From the NCBI GenBank assembly GCA_028285345.1, contig JANQPT010000038.1:1-64000 (forward strand): a DNA stretch of 64,000 bases. Reading direction: 5' to 3'. Numbering within the stretch: position 1 is the first letter of the stretch; each line of letters starts with the position of its first letter. This document shows, piece after piece, positions 62,670-64,000 of this stretch. The position numbers and the translations under genes were made by a program. The notes under the pieces were generated by a model, which was given only the letters and a program-made list of their open reading frames with translations, had not been told where the DNA came from and ran no database searches. This DNA is from Planctomycetales bacterium. Lineage in GTDB: Bacteria > Planctomycetota > Planctomycetia > Planctomycetales > Planctomycetaceae.

Positions 62670-64000
62670 GGTCGATCACGTCTTGATCTTCGTTGTAAAC
62701 GAAGCCCAACTGGGACAGCATCAGCAGCAAATGATCGCGCATCGACTGAAAAACCTCGCGGTCCCCTGACGCCATCGCCGCTTCAAATCCGTCGATCGCC
62801 TCTTCCAATTGCTGCCGGTGCATTGGATTGACTTCGCCCACCACGCGTTCGACAAACAACAGCAGGTTTTGGTTTTCGACTTGGTCTCGCGGGTAAAACT
62901 TAATCTGCTGCATTCTTTCGACGGCCTCTTCCAATTCATGATCGGAGAGCGAGCGCGCGTGTTGCGTCAAGACGGTGCTCACCTTTTGACCGGTGGAGGG
63001 CAAATAGGCTTCAACCTCAAGGATGCCGTTGATGTCGTACGTGAATCGGCACAAAAACGGCGTTGGTTCGGCGGAGGGGGGAATTCCCGTCACCGTCAAT
63101 TCGCCGAGGCACAGATTGTCCTTGACCTTTCGCGATTCGCCCTGGTAGATGCGGATCTCGATCTCCGTCTGGTTGGACCGCAAGGTCGAAAACTGCTCCT
63201 CGCGGGAGACGGGGATCGTGGTGTTCCGATGGATGACGGGCGTGTAGTAGCCTTCCATAATTTGATTGCCGAACTGCTTGGCCACCTCGACGCCGAGCGT
63301 GAACGGGCAGACGTCGGTCATCACCATGTCGTCGACAGCTCGGTCGTCGTCAATGAGTGCGGACTGCACGGCGGCGCCGAGTGCAACCACTTCGTCCGGG
63401 TTGAGATCGCAGATCGGCTTTTTGCGAAAATAGGTCTCGACGAATTCGCGAATCAGCGGCATCCGCGTCGCTCCGCCTACCAGAATCACGTCCTCGATCT
63501 CGTCCAGGTCGCAGCTCGCATCGCGAAGCGCCTTGTCGATCGGTGCCGTGATCCGCTGCATCAGCTTGCCGGAGAGTTTGGCAAATTGCTCGCGGGTTAA
63601 CTTAACCCGTTGGCAATTGTCGTTCAATTCGCCGTTTTCGTGCGGAACGCGAACCTTTCCCGCCGCTTGGGTGAGCAGTTCGCGTTTGACCCGTTCGCAT
63701 TCCTGCCGCAACCGGGCGACCCGCAAGGGCTGTTTCAGTTCGGCCGTTTCTAATTGCAGGCCGAGTTGGCGCAAGACGGCGGCCGTCAGCCGGTCGGTGA
63801 AATCCTCGCCGCCCAGAAAACTTTCCCCGGCCGTCGAGATGATTTCCAAAGTCCCTTCGAAAATCTCCATCACCGTTACGTCGAACGTGCCGCCTCCCAG
63901 ATCGATCACGATCAGCTTTTTCTCCGCCTCACGATCGTGAAACCCGTAGGTTAACGCCGCCGCCGTCGGCTCGTTGATGATTCGCCGGACGTGCAAGCCG
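62662..64000 (-). CDS. HscC-like Hsp70 chaperone, partial
   Basis: The gene runs off the right edge; only the C-terminal 446 residues are visible. The ATPase domain shows RRIINEPTAAALTYG, LGGGTFDVTVME and VGGATRMPLI, and the substrate domain includes VCPFTLGVEV and the beta-sandwich strands. The sequence ends at NEDQDVIDHD shortly after the beta domain, without the long helical lid and C-terminal acidic motif of DnaK. This truncated form is characteristic of HscC-type Hsp70s. It sits directly upstream of a tail-anchored protein and a J-like membrane protein. Confidence 0.9.
   Translation of the reverse strand, partial: GLHVRRIINEPTAAALTYGFHDREAEKKLIVIDLGGGTFDVTVMEIFEGTLEIISTAGESFLGGEDFTDRLTAAVLRQLGLQLETAELKQPLRVARLRQECERVKRELLTQAAGKVRVPHENGELNDNCQRVKLTREQFAKLSGKLMQRITAPIDKALRDASCDLDEIEDVILVGGATRMPLIREFVETYFRKKPICDLNPDEVVALGAAVQSALIDDDRAVDDMVMTDVCPFTLGVEVAKQFGNQIMEGYYTPVIHRNTTIPVSREEQFSTLRSNQTEIEIRIYQGESRKVKDNLCLGELTVTGIPPSAEPTPFLCRFTYDINGILEVEAYLPSTGQKVSTVLTQHARSLSDHELEEAVERMQQIKFYPRDQVENQNLLLFVERVVGEVNPMHRQQLEEAIDGFEAAMASGDREVFQSMRDHLLLMLSQLGFVYNEDQDVIDHD

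Overview
The window looks like a chromosomal segment from a planctomycete, probably order Planctomycetales. Lineage markers seen directly are: a DUF1559 pseudopilin-type gene, two DUF1501 proteins, three PEP-CTERM proteins ending in PEPSTFALL...RRKRR-type sorting tails, a small LEQLEDR-motif protein, a secreted sulfatase, a PQQ/WD-like propeller with EF hands, and a planctomycete-type cytochrome c module. Codon use is GC-rich and even, except for one AT-richer orphan gene (2061-2507). I see no rRNA, tRNA, CRISPR, phage or transposase gene.

Layout. 0-9 kb: truncated DUF1559 gene, Eis-like acetyltransferase, AT-rich orphan, sialidase-like protein, FtsY, a D-amino-acid PLP lyase, a KaiC-like ATPase and a PEP-CTERM protein with a clear terminator. 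9-16 kb: a methyltransferase bracketed by palindromic repeats, small unknown genes, DUF1501, a nucleotide-sugar dehydrogenase and a sugar isomerase. 16-26 kb, all minus strand: sulfatase, then a probable operon of coiled-coil membrane protein, MoxR ATPase, 699-aa membrane protein, ABC ATPase, ABC permease and DUF58 protein. 26-34 kb: RmlD, then metallophosphoesterase-yidC-mnmE as a tight operon, and proB. 34-47 kb: purF with a thioesterase, an intergenic region of about 1 kb packed with palindromic elements, a large unknown gene, amidase, DUF1501, PQQ propeller, pntB and an oxidoreductase. 47-57 kb: MBL hydrolase, recJ-pcm (ATGA overlap), small unknowns, HpaI aldolase, MFS transporter, nitrilase-family hydrolase, aldo/keto reductase and PhyH dioxygenase. 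57.6-60.1 kb: two PEP-CTERM genes preceded by an orphan leader/terminator and flanked by similar direct repeats, then a cupin. 60.2-64 kb: an HscC-like chaperone locus (truncated Hsp70, tail-anchored protein, degenerate J-domain membrane protein).

The most striking item is the YidC insertase (29224-31506). Its periplasmic domain carries a complete planctomycete cytochrome c module with a CXXCH haem site and a downstream MPP motif, in a continuous reading frame. I know of no description of a haem-binding YidC. The second theme is non-coding: at least five classes of dispersed palindromic, MITE/REPIN-like elements fill the intergenic spaces.
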